Shown one piece after another: positions 34,619 through 44,036 of a DNA stretch of 64,000 nucleotides. The first letter of the stretch is position 1; each line of letters starts with the position of its first letter. The stretch is taken from NCBI GenBank assembly GCA_016713675.1, contig JADJOS010000001.1, positions 1,488,001-1,552,000 on the forward strand. Reading direction: 5' to 3'. The notes under the pieces are model-generated. The model made no database searches and was not told where the DNA came from. It worked only from the letters and a program-made list of their open reading frames with translations. The position numbers and the translations under genes are program-made. The stretch is from Acidobacteriota bacterium. GTDB taxonomy: Bacteria; Acidobacteriota; Blastocatellia; Pyrinomonadales; Pyrinomonadaceae.

Positions 34619-36325
34619 TCACCTGCTAGTTTTTAGCTGTGGAAGATCTTGATCCGCATTTTTCCAGACGGCCGACAGTTGTTTCCGCGCAATCGCTGCG
34701 TTTTTCAAGTCGCCGAATTTTGAGTAGGTTTCGGCTTTTCCATATAGAGCGAAACCGCTGTTTGGCCTCGTAATAAGCAATTTTTCATATGATGTGAGAG
34801 CGTCCGCTGATCTTCCTGCACGAATATATGCACGGGCAAGGCTCTCCAGGACAGGTCGTGTGTAGTGAGGAGGTTCCCAGTAGCCCAGATCCTTTTCGCT
34901 TTCGACGGCATCGCTCAAGAGTTTCACGGCTTCGATGTGGTCACCGCGAAGGCTTGCCACTGAACCGCTCAGATCGAGCAAATGAACACCGATCACGCGT
35001 GTCGCGTGGCCGAAATACCAGTCCGACGCATCCTTTGACTTGAGAGCAGACATCTGGGTGCTCGTTTGTTGAAGAGCTTTCAATTGCAAGTCGGCTTCCG
35101 CGAGGCTGCCGATCTCGATTGCTCTCATTCCGCGGATATAGCTGAGAATTCCCGTTTGATATTTCACTGACAACGACGATCGATCAGCGATCGTTATCTG
35201 TTCGAGTTCCGCGATCGCCGCGTCCCACAGTCCAAATCTCATCTGCAGCCGCACAATAGCCGTATTACCTCCGTAGAGCATATAGCCGAGGCCTGTTGAT
35301 CTAAGTCGGGTGTTGTCCGACGGGATATCAACCAGCATCCTAGCGTATTTGGCTGCTTCTTTGTAGCGGCCTTCTTCGGCGCAGTTGGCGACCAGATAGT
35401 CGAGGTTGTGAGTATAATTCCAATTATTTATCGGATGGACTTTGTTCTCGCGCATGTATTTAAGATCAAAATCTAATGATGCGAGAAGCGCCTCCCGGGC
35501 CTTTTCATACATCCCGAGACGATAGTAGATATGGCCCGGCATGTGGAGCATGTGGCCGGAATTCGGCGCGAGCTTGACCAGCTTTTCGGCGCTGTCGAGG
35601 GCTTCTTCAGGACGTGGACCGTTCTCGGCGGCGTGGATCCAATAGTGATGAACTGCCGCGTGTTCTGGATGAGTTCGCAAAAGATTCTGCAGTATCGAAC
35701 GTCCGTACATCTTGCCTTCGCGTGGACGGCCGTTTGGCCGATAACTTGATGCCGGTGACGAGAGGGAATTTGCCAGCAGCAGTTGAGCCTCGACATCTTC
35801 CGGATATTTGCTGATCAACGCCTCCATTTCGCCGACCCACGCCGAACGGCCTTTGCCCTGCTCGGCAAGCAGCGAGATCGCGCGCAGGTAGTACTGTTCG
35901 CGATCGGATGCCTTCGGTGCAAGTTCGACGGTTTTTTTCAACGCCGCGGCACGCTCCTCGGACATCTCTTGCGAATTCTGCCCAAGGGCGTTGTAAACTC
36001 CCCACCAAACCATCGCACAATCCGGATCGACTCTCGCGGCCTCACGGAACGCACGGTAAGATTCCATATCCCAAAATGCGTGAAGCAGATTGAGTCCCTG
36101 GTCGAAATACTTCTGTGCCGCTGGCGACTTTGTAGTGATCTTGATCGAGGCGGTGCCGATACCCTTCATCAGCGGCGGGGCAGGGAGGTTCGTGAATGTC
36201 GGTGCGGTGCCGTAATCGGAAGGGCCGTGGTTATGTTGACCAAATACCGCCGAACTGCAAGCTGCTGTTGCCGTCAAGAGCAATGCAGCCCAACTGCAAT
36301 AAAAATAGCGAGAATGATGGTCCAT
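34619..36325 (-). CDS. Exported TPR-repeat protein
   Basis: A 568-residue protein with a signal peptide ending AVFGQ and a possible lipobox-like Cys upstream (TAAC). The mature part starts with a His-rich short stretch, then helical pairs of TPR type: AAQKYFDQGLNLLHAFWDME, SYRAFREAARVDPDCAMVWWG, and C-terminal ADALTSYEKLLITRPNSGFALYGKAE. HxxGH-like HMPGHIYYRLG (about 265) recurs in this family. Function is unknown; TPR arrays usually bind proteins. It is translated just before the amidohydrolase and may be its partner. Confidence 0.85.
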   Translation of the reverse strand: MDHHSRYFYCSWAALLLTATAACSSAVFGQHNHGPSDYGTAPTFTNLPAPPLMKGIGTASIKITTKSPAAQKYFDQGLNLLHAFWDMESYRAFREAARVDPDCAMVWWGVYNALGQNSQEMSEERAAALKKTVELAPKASDREQYYLRAISLLAEQGKGRSAWVGEMEALISKYPEDVEAQLLLANSLSSPASSYRPNGRPREGKMYGRSILQNLLRTHPEHAAVHHYWIHAAENGPRPEEALDSAEKLVKLAPNSGHMLHMPGHIYYRLGMYEKAREALLASLDFDLKYMRENKVHPINNWNYTHNLDYLVANCAEEGRYKEAAKYARMLVDIPSDNTRLRSTGLGYMLYGGNTAIVRLQMRFGLWDAAIAELEQITIADRSSLSVKYQTGILSYIRGMRAIEIGSLAEADLQLKALQQTSTQMSALKSKDASDWYFGHATRVIGVHLLDLSGSVASLRGDHIEAVKLLSDAVESEKDLGYWEPPHYTRPVLESLARAYIRAGRSADALTSYEKLLITRPNSGFALYGKAETYSKFGDLKNAAIARKQLSAVWKNADQDLPQLKTSR

Positions 36326-36397
36326 ATCTCGCTTATACGTCGGTGACCGTTTTTAGGTTTCGGTCAGTGAGTGATTTTTACTCGCGGCCACAGCGTC

Positions 36398-38419
36398 CTA
36401 TCTTGGGGATTCGTATTCCAATAACTTATACAGATCCTTTGCGTCCTTGTCAGCCAGATCCTTTCGGACAAGGAGTGTGAGATCCACGCCAGGCCTGAGA
36501 GGATATACATCGACAAATTTGTAGTGTGCCGAATATCGCTTAAGCACATCGACATCCTGATCATTCTTCTTGGCGACGATCATTTCCGAGGCATTTACAT
36601 CGGTCAGGTTGCCGTGGAAGACAGCTTTCTTGTATTCGTTCAGGTACCACGTCAGCGGCCAATAATCGGGAGAAACGATCTCGACGGAGGCTCCATTGCC
36701 TTTGCCGCTCTTTTCGGCGTAATACTCGATCTTGGCGACCATATCGAGCAGCGGTCGCTTGGTATGAGCATAAACGTAACCCATTTCTTCGTCGTCGTAG
36801 CGGACAAAATTAAGATCGTAGGTTTGGTATGCGAGCACTGTCGAGCCGAGAACCAGCGAAACGGCACCAACAGCCTTGAGAGCTGCCGTCTTTGCGGTAA
36901 GCAACTCATTTACGCCGTAACCCGCGATGATACACATCGGCAAATAGAAACTCAGGGCGAGCCAAGGCGTTTTGTATGGAATTATCGTGTATGCCGCAAA
37001 CAAACCAAACGCCCAAAATGCCGCGAACATTGCGAACCGGTGCTTTGCTTTCACGAGTGCGATCAAGCTGCCAAGAGTCGAGAGAAAAAGCAGAGGAGCC
37101 TCGACCTTAAGTCCCCATTTAACGTAGCCGAGAATGCCATTTTGAGTGTGATCTTTCGTGCCGGTCCTTGTCCAGACCATGTACGCTTCAAAGGCTTTTC
37201 CGACGCCTTCTGCGTAAGTGAAAAACGACGAGAAGAACAGGACGCTAAGGTAGATAAAGATGGTCGCGACCGCGGCGGTCGTCAGCAGAAGATCGTTACC
37301 GGTGCCGATCCCACTTCGAAAATCGTGCCATGTCAAGTTAGCCGGTTCGGCGAGTTCGGTCGTATTTTCCTGTTTGTAGTAATACAAAAAGACGGCCCAA
37401 GTAAGCAGCGTCGTAAATCCGAGCAAAATTATAGTGTAGAATGCGAATGGCTCAGGTATCTTGAATTCGCCCAGAAAGTTGTCAAAGAGCCACTTCATCC
37501 CTTCGATCAGACTTTGATAATAGACGAGAGCCGCCGCTCCGAGCACCGCGTGAACGGCGGCGATGATGGTCAGCTTGTTCCGCTGAACGGCTTCGTTCTC
37601 TATAAGTCCACGCCAGATCCAAACGCACACACACGCGATCATCATCGTTCCGATCGTGATGAATCCGGTCTCTTTGGTCGCAAACATCAGAGCGACCGAA
37701 GCAGATGCGAGTAATAGATATACGGGCCGGCCATTGTTCCAATCGCGGATCATGCGGATCACGAAATAGACCAAGACCGCTTCGACGATAAAAAATGCAA
37801 CGCGAAATGCCCACACCGCCGTTGTGCTCGTGCCGCCAAGCGAACTCGCAAGCGACAATGCAGAAGGCAGAAAGCAGACGAATAGAAGGAGAACCATCCA
37901 AGCGATCGCGAAGACGCCTGCCTTTCTTTTCTCGATGAATAGTACGACCGACAATACAACCGCAAGGCTCAGGAAAACAAAAAATATCTCGTGGATAAAA
38001 TACCGTGAGATAAACACCATCCCAGGCGAAAGTGTCAGGAAAACGGCTGCCGACAGAGCGCCGATCTTGCCGATGTAACTCCGTAAAAAGAACGCAAGAA
38101 CGACGATCAATACGCCGAAGATCGCGACACTCGCACGAACAGGTATGGTCTCGAGCCCGAAAACCTTGGTGAACGCCAGCGTTATGTAATACAGCGTCGG
38201 CCCATGGTAATTCGCCGGATCATATCTATAAACACCGTCGCGAAACAGGTTGGTCAGAAAAAAGCTATTGACGCCTTCGTCGTGGTGAAACGGTTTGAGC
38301 CCGAGCATGAAAAAGCGCAAGAAAGTCGCGGCCGCGGTAATCGCTGCACAGCTCGCGAGCCACAGGAGATCAAACTTCGGTTCAGTTTCGTTCGATTGTA
38401 ATTCTTCTTCGTTTGTCAT
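36398..38419 (-). CDS. GT-C-type membrane protein of the TIGR03663 family
   Basis: A large integral membrane protein (673 residues from MTNEEELQ at 38419), with about twelve hydrophobic segments and a C-terminal soluble part (VEIVSPDYWPLTWYLNEYKK). The first loop has the GT-C signature FHHDEGVNSFFL, with Asp-Glu expected at the active site, as in dolichyl-phosphate-mannose mannosyltransferases. The family is described as flippase-associated or Agl23-like. It probably moves a sugar from a lipid carrier to an acceptor on the outer face. It follows a second GT-C-like gene by 63 bp. Confidence 0.85.
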   Translation of the reverse strand: MTNEEELQSNETEPKFDLLWLASCAAITAAATFLRFFMLGLKPFHHDEGVNSFFLTNLFRDGVYRYDPANYHGPTLYYITLAFTKVFGLETIPVRASVAIFGVLIVVLAFFLRSYIGKIGALSAAVFLTLSPGMVFISRYFIHEIFFVFLSLAVVLSVVLFIEKRKAGVFAIAWMVLLLFVCFLPSALSLASSLGGTSTTAVWAFRVAFFIVEAVLVYFVIRMIRDWNNGRPVYLLLASASVALMFATKETGFITIGTMMIACVCVWIWRGLIENEAVQRNKLTIIAAVHAVLGAAALVYYQSLIEGMKWLFDNFLGEFKIPEPFAFYTIILLGFTTLLTWAVFLYYYKQENTTELAEPANLTWHDFRSGIGTGNDLLLTTAAVATIFIYLSVLFFSSFFTYAEGVGKAFEAYMVWTRTGTKDHTQNGILGYVKWGLKVEAPLLFLSTLGSLIALVKAKHRFAMFAAFWAFGLFAAYTIIPYKTPWLALSFYLPMCIIAGYGVNELLTAKTAALKAVGAVSLVLGSTVLAYQTYDLNFVRYDDEEMGYVYAHTKRPLLDMVAKIEYYAEKSGKGNGASVEIVSPDYWPLTWYLNEYKKAVFHGNLTDVNASEMIVAKKNDQDVDVLKRYSAHYKFVDVYPLRPGVDLTLLVRKDLADKDAKDLYKLLEYESPR

Positions 38420-38482
38420 CAAAAGTAATTCAAACAGGATGGGCCGAATAAGACCGTATCTTGTCGATGCCACTTAACCTGT

Positions 38483-40447
38483 TCAATTTCTTATTCTATA
38501 AACGCGATATTGCCCAGATTCCGCCACGACAGGATACTTGCTAAAAAAAGCTTCATTCGCTTTCATCGAATTTCGCTCTTCCGGTGAGATCAGGACGTAA
38601 TCAATCTCAGCTTTTTTTAGAAAAATATCGGATACACCTCCGCCTTCATAGATCCGTTTTACTTCGTCCTCGCGTGAGCCATAGTCAATGCCGTGCGACG
38701 AAAGGTGACCGATGTAGCGCATATATGAGAGCCTGCCGGACAGCACTACGGCAGAATTGTAAGTCGGTGCGTTAAGGAAAAGAGAGTTCGGAGCGGTCTT
38801 TTCCTTGATAAGCTGTGCGATCTTCACGGCGTCAGGATCGAATACCTTTATCTTATTTTGACCCGTCGCAGTTCGCCAGACGTCGAGTCCACCCGAAAAC
38901 GTCAATGCCAAAAGTCCAACTGCCGCGACTGCTTGTAAAAGCTTTGATTCTTTCCATGCCCAAGCGATCGCATACGCGATCAACGGCACTGAACCGACAT
39001 ACCAATAGATCAGTACCTTGATGTTATCCCATTCCCACGGTGCGAGCTTAGCGACGTTTGAGACAACGAAGAGGAAAATAAAAGGAACACAAAAGAGAAG
39101 AAGGTTTTTGGCATTTGGATTTTGGTCTTCGGTTTTTCGCGCCTTAGCGGCTTCACGGCCTTGCGTAAAAAATATCCAACCGCCTGCGATCAATACCGGG
39201 ATCACGATGCCCGTATTCTTGATCCAGAACCAGACCACGTTAACGTCACGCTTATCCCATCCGAAGTGCCAGTCAAAAAACTTGCTTGTTTCCGAGGCAC
39301 TTCCCGACAGCGACCAGAGCAACTCAGGAACGGCTATAAGACAAACTCCAACGCCGAACGCGATCCATTCACGCCATTTTACCGGTTTGAAAATAAACAG
39401 AAATCCGGTAACGACAAAGAGGGTCACGAGGCTGTGAAGATGAATCAACGGCAGCATTCCCGCGAGGATGCCTACCAGAAGTGGAGAAATTGTCCGGTTC
39501 TCATTGCCGTTCTTGCTTTTCGACGTGTTGTCCGACGTGAAAATTTGCCACAAATAACCGAGAACGACAATGGTTATCGGCATTCCGAGAAGAAGGCTGC
39601 GTTGGGTGATAAACAGCACGACCAGAGAATTGCCCCAGCGAAATTGGTCGGTGATCGTGTAATCACGCGGCAGATTCCACAGAAATTCCCAAAGGCTTTT
39701 GCCCTGTTCCCAATAATCTTTAATAAACCATACAAACCCGAGGCCGCCGCTGAAAAATAACAGTAACGGAGCAATTCTTCCGGCGAGTTTGCTGCCAGTC
39801 AGTTTTGCTGAAAAACGATCAAGAATTACAAGAAGGGAAAACGCCCATGAAACATTCTGCAGGAACATCGCGCTCTGCAGATCGGCCCCGAGCCGCATAA
39901 AACATGCCGTCAGGAAATCCGCGATAAACGGATACGAGAATCTTGCACCCGAAAAAGAAGGGTTTTGCGGCGGAAAGTTACTGCCGTCGGTAAACCCTAA
40001 TATCGCGCCGAGATGAAACGGCAGGTCGCCCAGATTGTTCGATCCGCCTGTAAAGATTCCGGAAGCCGTTTCGTACATCGTCTGGCCGAAAAACAGCCAA
40101 AACAAGATCACAAAAAAGGCGTAATAGCCGAAACCGGCAAAGCGTTTTAGGTTTCCGCCCTGAACTTTACCTTTAGCCTTTGCCCAATCGTGAAGAAATT
40201 TGGATCGCCGCTCATGTTTTTGCAGGACCACGATCGGAAGCATTGTGAACACGAACGCTACCAACACTGTCGCAATGCCAAAGCCGAACAAGAGAGCCAA
40301 CACAAATCCCGTGATCCCGAGCACCGCCGAGCCGATCACATTCCCGACCGCTAGCCGCCACATGAACGACTCGTCCTTGGCGAACAAATACGTTAAAGCC
40401 ATGCCGCCGAACGCCAACGCAATAATTATGAGTGCAGAGATCAGCAT
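38483..40447 (-). CDS. Large polytopic membrane protein, GT-C-like, unnamed
   Basis: About twelve membrane segments from MLISALIIIALAFGG onwards, with an extracytoplasmic loop GGSNNLGDLPFHLGAILGF and a soluble C-terminus (VAESGQYRVYRIRN). The ending IDYVLISPEERNS and LSYMRYIGHLSSHGIDYGSRE resemble other O-GlcNAc/mannosyl-transferase-like membrane proteins. No single family is recognised with certainty. Pairing with the TIGR03663 gene suggests a joint role in glycan or lipid-linked sugar transfer. The start at 40447 is chosen over 40504 because the membrane helix follows directly. Confidence 0.7.
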   Translation of the reverse strand: MLISALIIIALAFGGMALTYLFAKDESFMWRLAVGNVIGSAVLGITGFVLALLFGFGIATVLVAFVFTMLPIVVLQKHERRSKFLHDWAKAKGKVQGGNLKRFAGFGYYAFFVILFWLFFGQTMYETASGIFTGGSNNLGDLPFHLGAILGFTDGSNFPPQNPSFSGARFSYPFIADFLTACFMRLGADLQSAMFLQNVSWAFSLLVILDRFSAKLTGSKLAGRIAPLLLFFSGGLGFVWFIKDYWEQGKSLWEFLWNLPRDYTITDQFRWGNSLVVLFITQRSLLLGMPITIVVLGYLWQIFTSDNTSKSKNGNENRTISPLLVGILAGMLPLIHLHSLVTLFVVTGFLFIFKPVKWREWIAFGVGVCLIAVPELLWSLSGSASETSKFFDWHFGWDKRDVNVVWFWIKNTGIVIPVLIAGGWIFFTQGREAAKARKTEDQNPNAKNLLLFCVPFIFLFVVSNVAKLAPWEWDNIKVLIYWYVGSVPLIAYAIAWAWKESKLLQAVAAVGLLALTFSGGLDVWRTATGQNKIKVFDPDAVKIAQLIKEKTAPNSLFLNAPTYNSAVVLSGRLSYMRYIGHLSSHGIDYGSREDEVKRIYEGGGVSDIFLKKAEIDYVLISPEERNSMKANEAFFSKYPVVAESGQYRVYRIRN

Positions 40448-40603
40448 AAGACCGGTAAAGCAACGAACTTCTAAATAAGTTACTTCAATTGCGACAAGCG
40501 GCAAAATCCGGCGGACATATTACGAATTTATTGGTTCGCGGCATCAGAATCGTTTATACTTTTTCACAAATCCATTAGCCGTGGTTTCGGCACTTCAAAC
40601 AAA

Positions 40604-42994
40604 ATGAGAAATTCGTCGATAGCTATTCTCTTTCTGACCCTTTCGATCGCAACAGCTGTGTTTTCTCAGGTTTCGTTGACCTACGACACGGGAATGGGTC
40701 GCATGTTGAAATTCGGGAATCAAGAGCCTGGTTTGCCCGTTAGATCAGATGAGGCAGAGATAGTCGGCATACAGTCGATCGGCGGAGCAAGCGGGGTCGC
40801 GTTAACGCGGAGAGCGTTGTATTCGACCAATGACGGCGGAATAAACTGGAGCGAGTTGAACTTGGAGCCGAAGGGCAACATGGTGATCGCTCATGCCGTG
40901 TTTGTTGACCGGAAAAAAGGCGGAGCCGTTATGGTCAGCCGACAGGAAAACACGGTTGATTTGAGCCTGACGTCTGATGGCGGTGTTTCGTGGACCACTT
41001 TCCCTGTCGCGATACGACGAGATTTGTTGTTAGGCGCAAATATCGAAGACGCGGTCTTGGGCATGAGCGACGAACTGCGGCTGACGATACCGCTCGAGAC
41101 GAGTTCGAATTTTGCCGGCAGCTTGATCTTCGTATCGGTTGATGGAGGAATGTCGTGGGATCTTCGGTCGAAAACAGTTGATATGTCGCCGGACATGCCG
41201 GCCGCAGCCGAGATCATTTCCGGCAATTGGAAAGTGAGAACGGATGGAATTTGTTTTGGATTCAAGACAGGTTGTTTTCAGGAGAGCAGGCTATTAATAA
41301 ATGAGATCGACGTCACACCGCCTCAGATAAAGTTGCTCGCAACCATCAACCGAGCCCGAGCCAAAGCAGAAGCGGAAAGACGGCCGATGTTCGCTCTTCC
41401 GCGGGCAGGTTCGACGCGAACAAGCCTAAATCGTGGGTTTGATATGTGTAACGCTCCGACAGCGGCGCAGATGATGACGTGGTGGAATAATTCTCCACAC
41501 TACGACATGAACATCTATATTAGCGGCCGTAATCGAGCCTGTTCGGCTCAGCCGAACCTGTCTGCCGCCTGGGTCAATCAGGTCTCGGCGATGGGTTGGG
41601 GGCTAATACCGACAGTTGTCGGGTATCAATCGCCGTGCACCGCCTCGGCCACCAGCGTCAAACTCAGCTACGATGTCGCGACCGCCGAAACGCAGGGCCG
41701 CGGCGAAGCTGACATCGCCGTCGCTGACGCCAATAACCTGGGAATCACGGCGGGCTCGATACTTTATTACGACATGGAGCGTTACGATCCGCCGACACCT
41801 GACACGCTTGGATGCCGGCCCGCGACCGTTGCTTTTCTCAAGGGCTGGACCGATCGAATCAAAGAGCTAGGCTACAAATCGGGCGTTTACGGATCGCCGA
41901 AAAATGCTCAGGAAGACTGGGTCGGCCTTCCGCCCGCGAGCAAGATGGATGCGATCTGGATGGCACGCTGGGACAATATAATGTCGGTCTGGACATACCT
42001 GACATTTCCAAATTTCCCGACCGGCGAATGGGCAAATCACCAACGGATCAAACAATGGCAGGCACCGCATAACGAAACCTGGGGCGGCGTCACATTTAAT
42101 ATTGACGGCAATATCTCCGACGGACCGGTCGCCGGAAATGTTGTCGCACGCAACAAAAATGCTGATTTTGACGGAGACGGAAAATCAGACCTGAGCATTT
42201 ACCGGCCCGATAGCGGTGCTTGGTATTTTCTGTTCAGTGCTAGTGGTTCGGCTAGCGGAATCCTCTTTGGTGCGGCGGGTGACATCCCTGTCCCCGGTGA
42301 CTATGACGGTGATGGAAAGACCGACGCAGCGATCTTCCGTCCGGCTGACGGCTCGTGGCACATGCTGACCAAGGCCGGCGTTTACCGGTCGATGCAGTTT
42401 GGAACAAACGGCGACATTCCCGCGGCGGCTGATTTTAACGGCGACGGTAAGACCGATCAGGCCGTCTTCCGTCCATCAAACAGCACCTGGTATATCGCCA
42501 ACAGCGACAGCCGAGGCACATTTACATATGTTCAGTTTGGCCAGGCGGGCGACAAACCGGCACCCGCCGATTATGACGGTGACGGAAAGGCCGACATTGC
42601 AATATTTCGCCCTGCAGGGACGACCGGCACGGAATGGTGGGTCTCAAAAAGTAGCGGCGGGCTGTTCGCGACGCAATTTGGAACGTTGACCGACAAGGCC
42701 GTTCCAGTCGATTTCACGGGAGACGGCAAAGCTGACGTCACTTTTTGGCGGCCGGCGACGGGAGAGTGGTTTGTACTTCGAAGCGAAGATCTCAGTTACT
42801 ACGCATTCCCGTTCGGTACAAATGGCGATCTGCCTGCGTCAGGCGATTTCGACGGCGACGGTCTTGCCGATGCCGCCGTTTTCCGCCCATCGAATGCGGT
42901 TTGGTATATGCTTCGAAGCCAGGCGGGGTTTTTGGCTGTGCAGTTCGGACTGTCGGACGATCGGCCGATCCAGAGTTTTTATTTACCTCAATAA
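40604..42994 (+). CDS. Exported chimeric protein: Asp-box, DUF1906 glycoside-hydrolase-like and FG-GAP domains
   Basis: Signal peptide ends TAVFSQ. Part 1 (about 25-225) has three Asp boxes (STNDGGINW, TSDGGVSW, SVDGGMSW), as in sialidase- or Ycf48-like propellers. Part 2 (about 275-505) is a DUF1906/Rv2525c-like TIM barrel: RGFDMCNAP, YDMNIYISGRN, WGLIPTVVGYQSP, ILYYDMERYDPP, SGVYGSPKNAQEDW, IKQWQAP. Part 3 (about 515-796) has FG-GAP-type repeats (FDGDGKSDLSIYRP and five relatives). This suggests a surface or secreted protein acting on cell-wall glycan, but the catalytic activity of DUF1906 is unproven. The last two repeats are nearly the same as those of the protein at 16502. Confidence 0.88.
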   Translation: MRNSSIAILFLTLSIATAVFSQVSLTYDTGMGRMLKFGNQEPGLPVRSDEAEIVGIQSIGGASGVALTRRALYSTNDGGINWSELNLEPKGNMVIAHAVFVDRKKGGAVMVSRQENTVDLSLTSDGGVSWTTFPVAIRRDLLLGANIEDAVLGMSDELRLTIPLETSSNFAGSLIFVSVDGGMSWDLRSKTVDMSPDMPAAAEIISGNWKVRTDGICFGFKTGCFQESRLLINEIDVTPPQIKLLATINRARAKAEAERRPMFALPRAGSTRTSLNRGFDMCNAPTAAQMMTWWNNSPHYDMNIYISGRNRACSAQPNLSAAWVNQVSAMGWGLIPTVVGYQSPCTASATSVKLSYDVATAETQGRGEADIAVADANNLGITAGSILYYDMERYDPPTPDTLGCRPATVAFLKGWTDRIKELGYKSGVYGSPKNAQEDWVGLPPASKMDAIWMARWDNIMSVWTYLTFPNFPTGEWANHQRIKQWQAPHNETWGGVTFNIDGNISDGPVAGNVVARNKNADFDGDGKSDLSIYRPDSGAWYFLFSASGSASGILFGAAGDIPVPGDYDGDGKTDAAIFRPADGSWHMLTKAGVYRSMQFGTNGDIPAAADFNGDGKTDQAVFRPSNSTWYIANSDSRGTFTYVQFGQAGDKPAPADYDGDGKADIAIFRPAGTTGTEWWVSKSSGGLFATQFGTLTDKAVPVDFTGDGKADVTFWRPATGEWFVLRSEDLSYYAFPFGTNGDLPASGDFDGDGLADAAVFRPSNAVWYMLRSQAGFLAVQFGLSDDRPIQSFYLPQ

Positions 42995-43036
42995 TACAAA
43001 TATGCGGCATCCTGTAGATAAGCTTGCCGCAGTGAT

Positions 43037-43047
43037 TGGTCTTACCA
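43037..43047. promoter_or_regulatory. FadR/GntR-type operator O1 upstream of kduD
   Basis: TGGTCTTACCA is the TGGT-N3-ACCA palindrome bound by FadR-subfamily GntR repressors. The flanks are also conserved with O2: ATTGGTCTTACCAnTTAA. It lies 147 bp before the kduD start, 127 bp from O2. Confidence 0.7.
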
Positions 43048-43145
43048 CTTAAGGTCTGTGTGATGGAGTTGGAGAACTCGCAGATTCGCCGGATCTGATT
43101 CGCTCAATAAACGTAAAACTTGACTTTCGTTATCGAATTCACTTG

Positions 43146-43154
43146 TGCTATCTT
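43146..43154 (+). promoter_or_regulatory. Candidate extended -10 promoter of kduD
   Basis: TGCTATCTT is an extended -10 element (TGn plus TATCTT). A TTGACT at 43120-43125 is too far for a standard spacer (23 bp), so the extended -10 may be used alone. The predicted start falls in or just before operator O2. Confidence 0.4.
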
Positions 43155-43163
43155 TTACGCAAT

Positions 43164-43174
43164 TGGTCTTACCA
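43164..43174. promoter_or_regulatory. FadR/GntR-type operator O2 at the kduD start region
   Basis: A second TGGTCTTACCA with the same ATT...TTAA flanks as O1. It ends 9 bp before the kduD ATG and overlaps the likely transcription start, a repressing position. The regulator gene is not in the window. Confidence 0.72.
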
Positions 43175-43183
43175 TTTAATTAG

Positions 43184-43951
43184 ATGAGCATATTGGATAA
43201 GTTCTCGCTTATAGGAAAGATCGCGGTCGTCACAGGCTCGGGAAAGGGCATCGGGCGGGCGATCGCGGTTTCATTGGCTGAGGCAGGAGCCGATGTTGCA
43301 TGCCATGCCCGAACTCCAGGCACGGCACGCGAAACCGTTGGCGCGATCGAGAGCAAGGGGCGGCGAGCCGTGGAAGTCTTGGGCGACATGTCTGACAAGC
43401 ATGCTCCAACGCGAATAGTTGACGCTGCGATGGAAGCGTTCGGCCGGATCGATATCTTAATCAATAACGCCGGCATGATCCGTCGTTCGCTTGCCGTAGA
43501 TTTCAGTGAGGAAGATTGGTCGACAGTGATCAACGTTAATCTGTCGAGCGTTTTTCGTCTGTCTCAGGCCGCAGGCAGGCATATGATCGCGCAAGGTAGT
43601 GGCAAGATCGTTAGTATCGCATCGCTACTTTCGTTTCAGGGCGGGATCACGGTTCCGGCGTATACCGCGTCGAAATCAGGCGTCGCCGGACTCACCAAGG
43701 CCCTCGCAAATGAATGGGCAAAACACAATGTTAACGTCAATGCGATCGCACCGGGATATATTGCGACCGACAACACGGCTCCGCTGCAGGCGGACGAAAC
43801 ACGCAACAGACAAATACTCGAACGCATTCCTGCCGGACGCTGGGGAAACGCAGATGACCTAGCGGGAGCTGCCGTTTTTCTATCTTCGGCGGCGAGCGAT
43901 TATCTGCAAGGTCACATTTTGATCGTTGACGGCGGATGGATGGCACGATAA
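43184..43951 (+). CDS. kduD: 2-dehydro-3-deoxy-D-gluconate 5-dehydrogenase (KduD-type SDR)
   Basis: NAD-dependent short-chain dehydrogenase that reduces 2,5-diketo-3-deoxygluconate to 2-keto-3-deoxygluconate in pectin or alginate breakdown. Dinucleotide motif VVTGSGKGIGRA, NNAG in LINNAGMIRR, catalytic Ser in SIASLLSFQGGI and Tyr/Lys in AYTASKSGVAG. The segments NEWAKHNVNVNAIAPGYIATDNT and RIPAGRWG and the DGGWMAR end are characteristic of KduD among SDRs. It is first in a kduD-kdgK-eda group. Confidence 0.92.
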   Translation: MSILDKFSLIGKIAVVTGSGKGIGRAIAVSLAEAGADVACHARTPGTARETVGAIESKGRRAVEVLGDMSDKHAPTRIVDAAMEAFGRIDILINNAGMIRRSLAVDFSEEDWSTVINVNLSSVFRLSQAAGRHMIAQGSGKIVSIASLLSFQGGITVPAYTASKSGVAGLTKALANEWAKHNVNVNAIAPGYIATDNTAPLQADETRNRQILERIPAGRWGNADDLAGAAVFLSSAASDYLQGHILIVDGGWMAR

Positions 43952-44036
43952 CTGGTTGGCAGAGTAGCCGAAGGCAGAAGCAGTAAGAGATCTTGTCAGA
44001 ACCAGGAGCGATAGTGACTGAGTAAACCTGAGTAAC

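Noticed and set aside
36524..37714. Antisense 396-residue reading frame
   Set aside because: Opposite the TIGR03663 gene; composition is Arg/His/Gln-rich as expected from the complement of membrane-helix codons.
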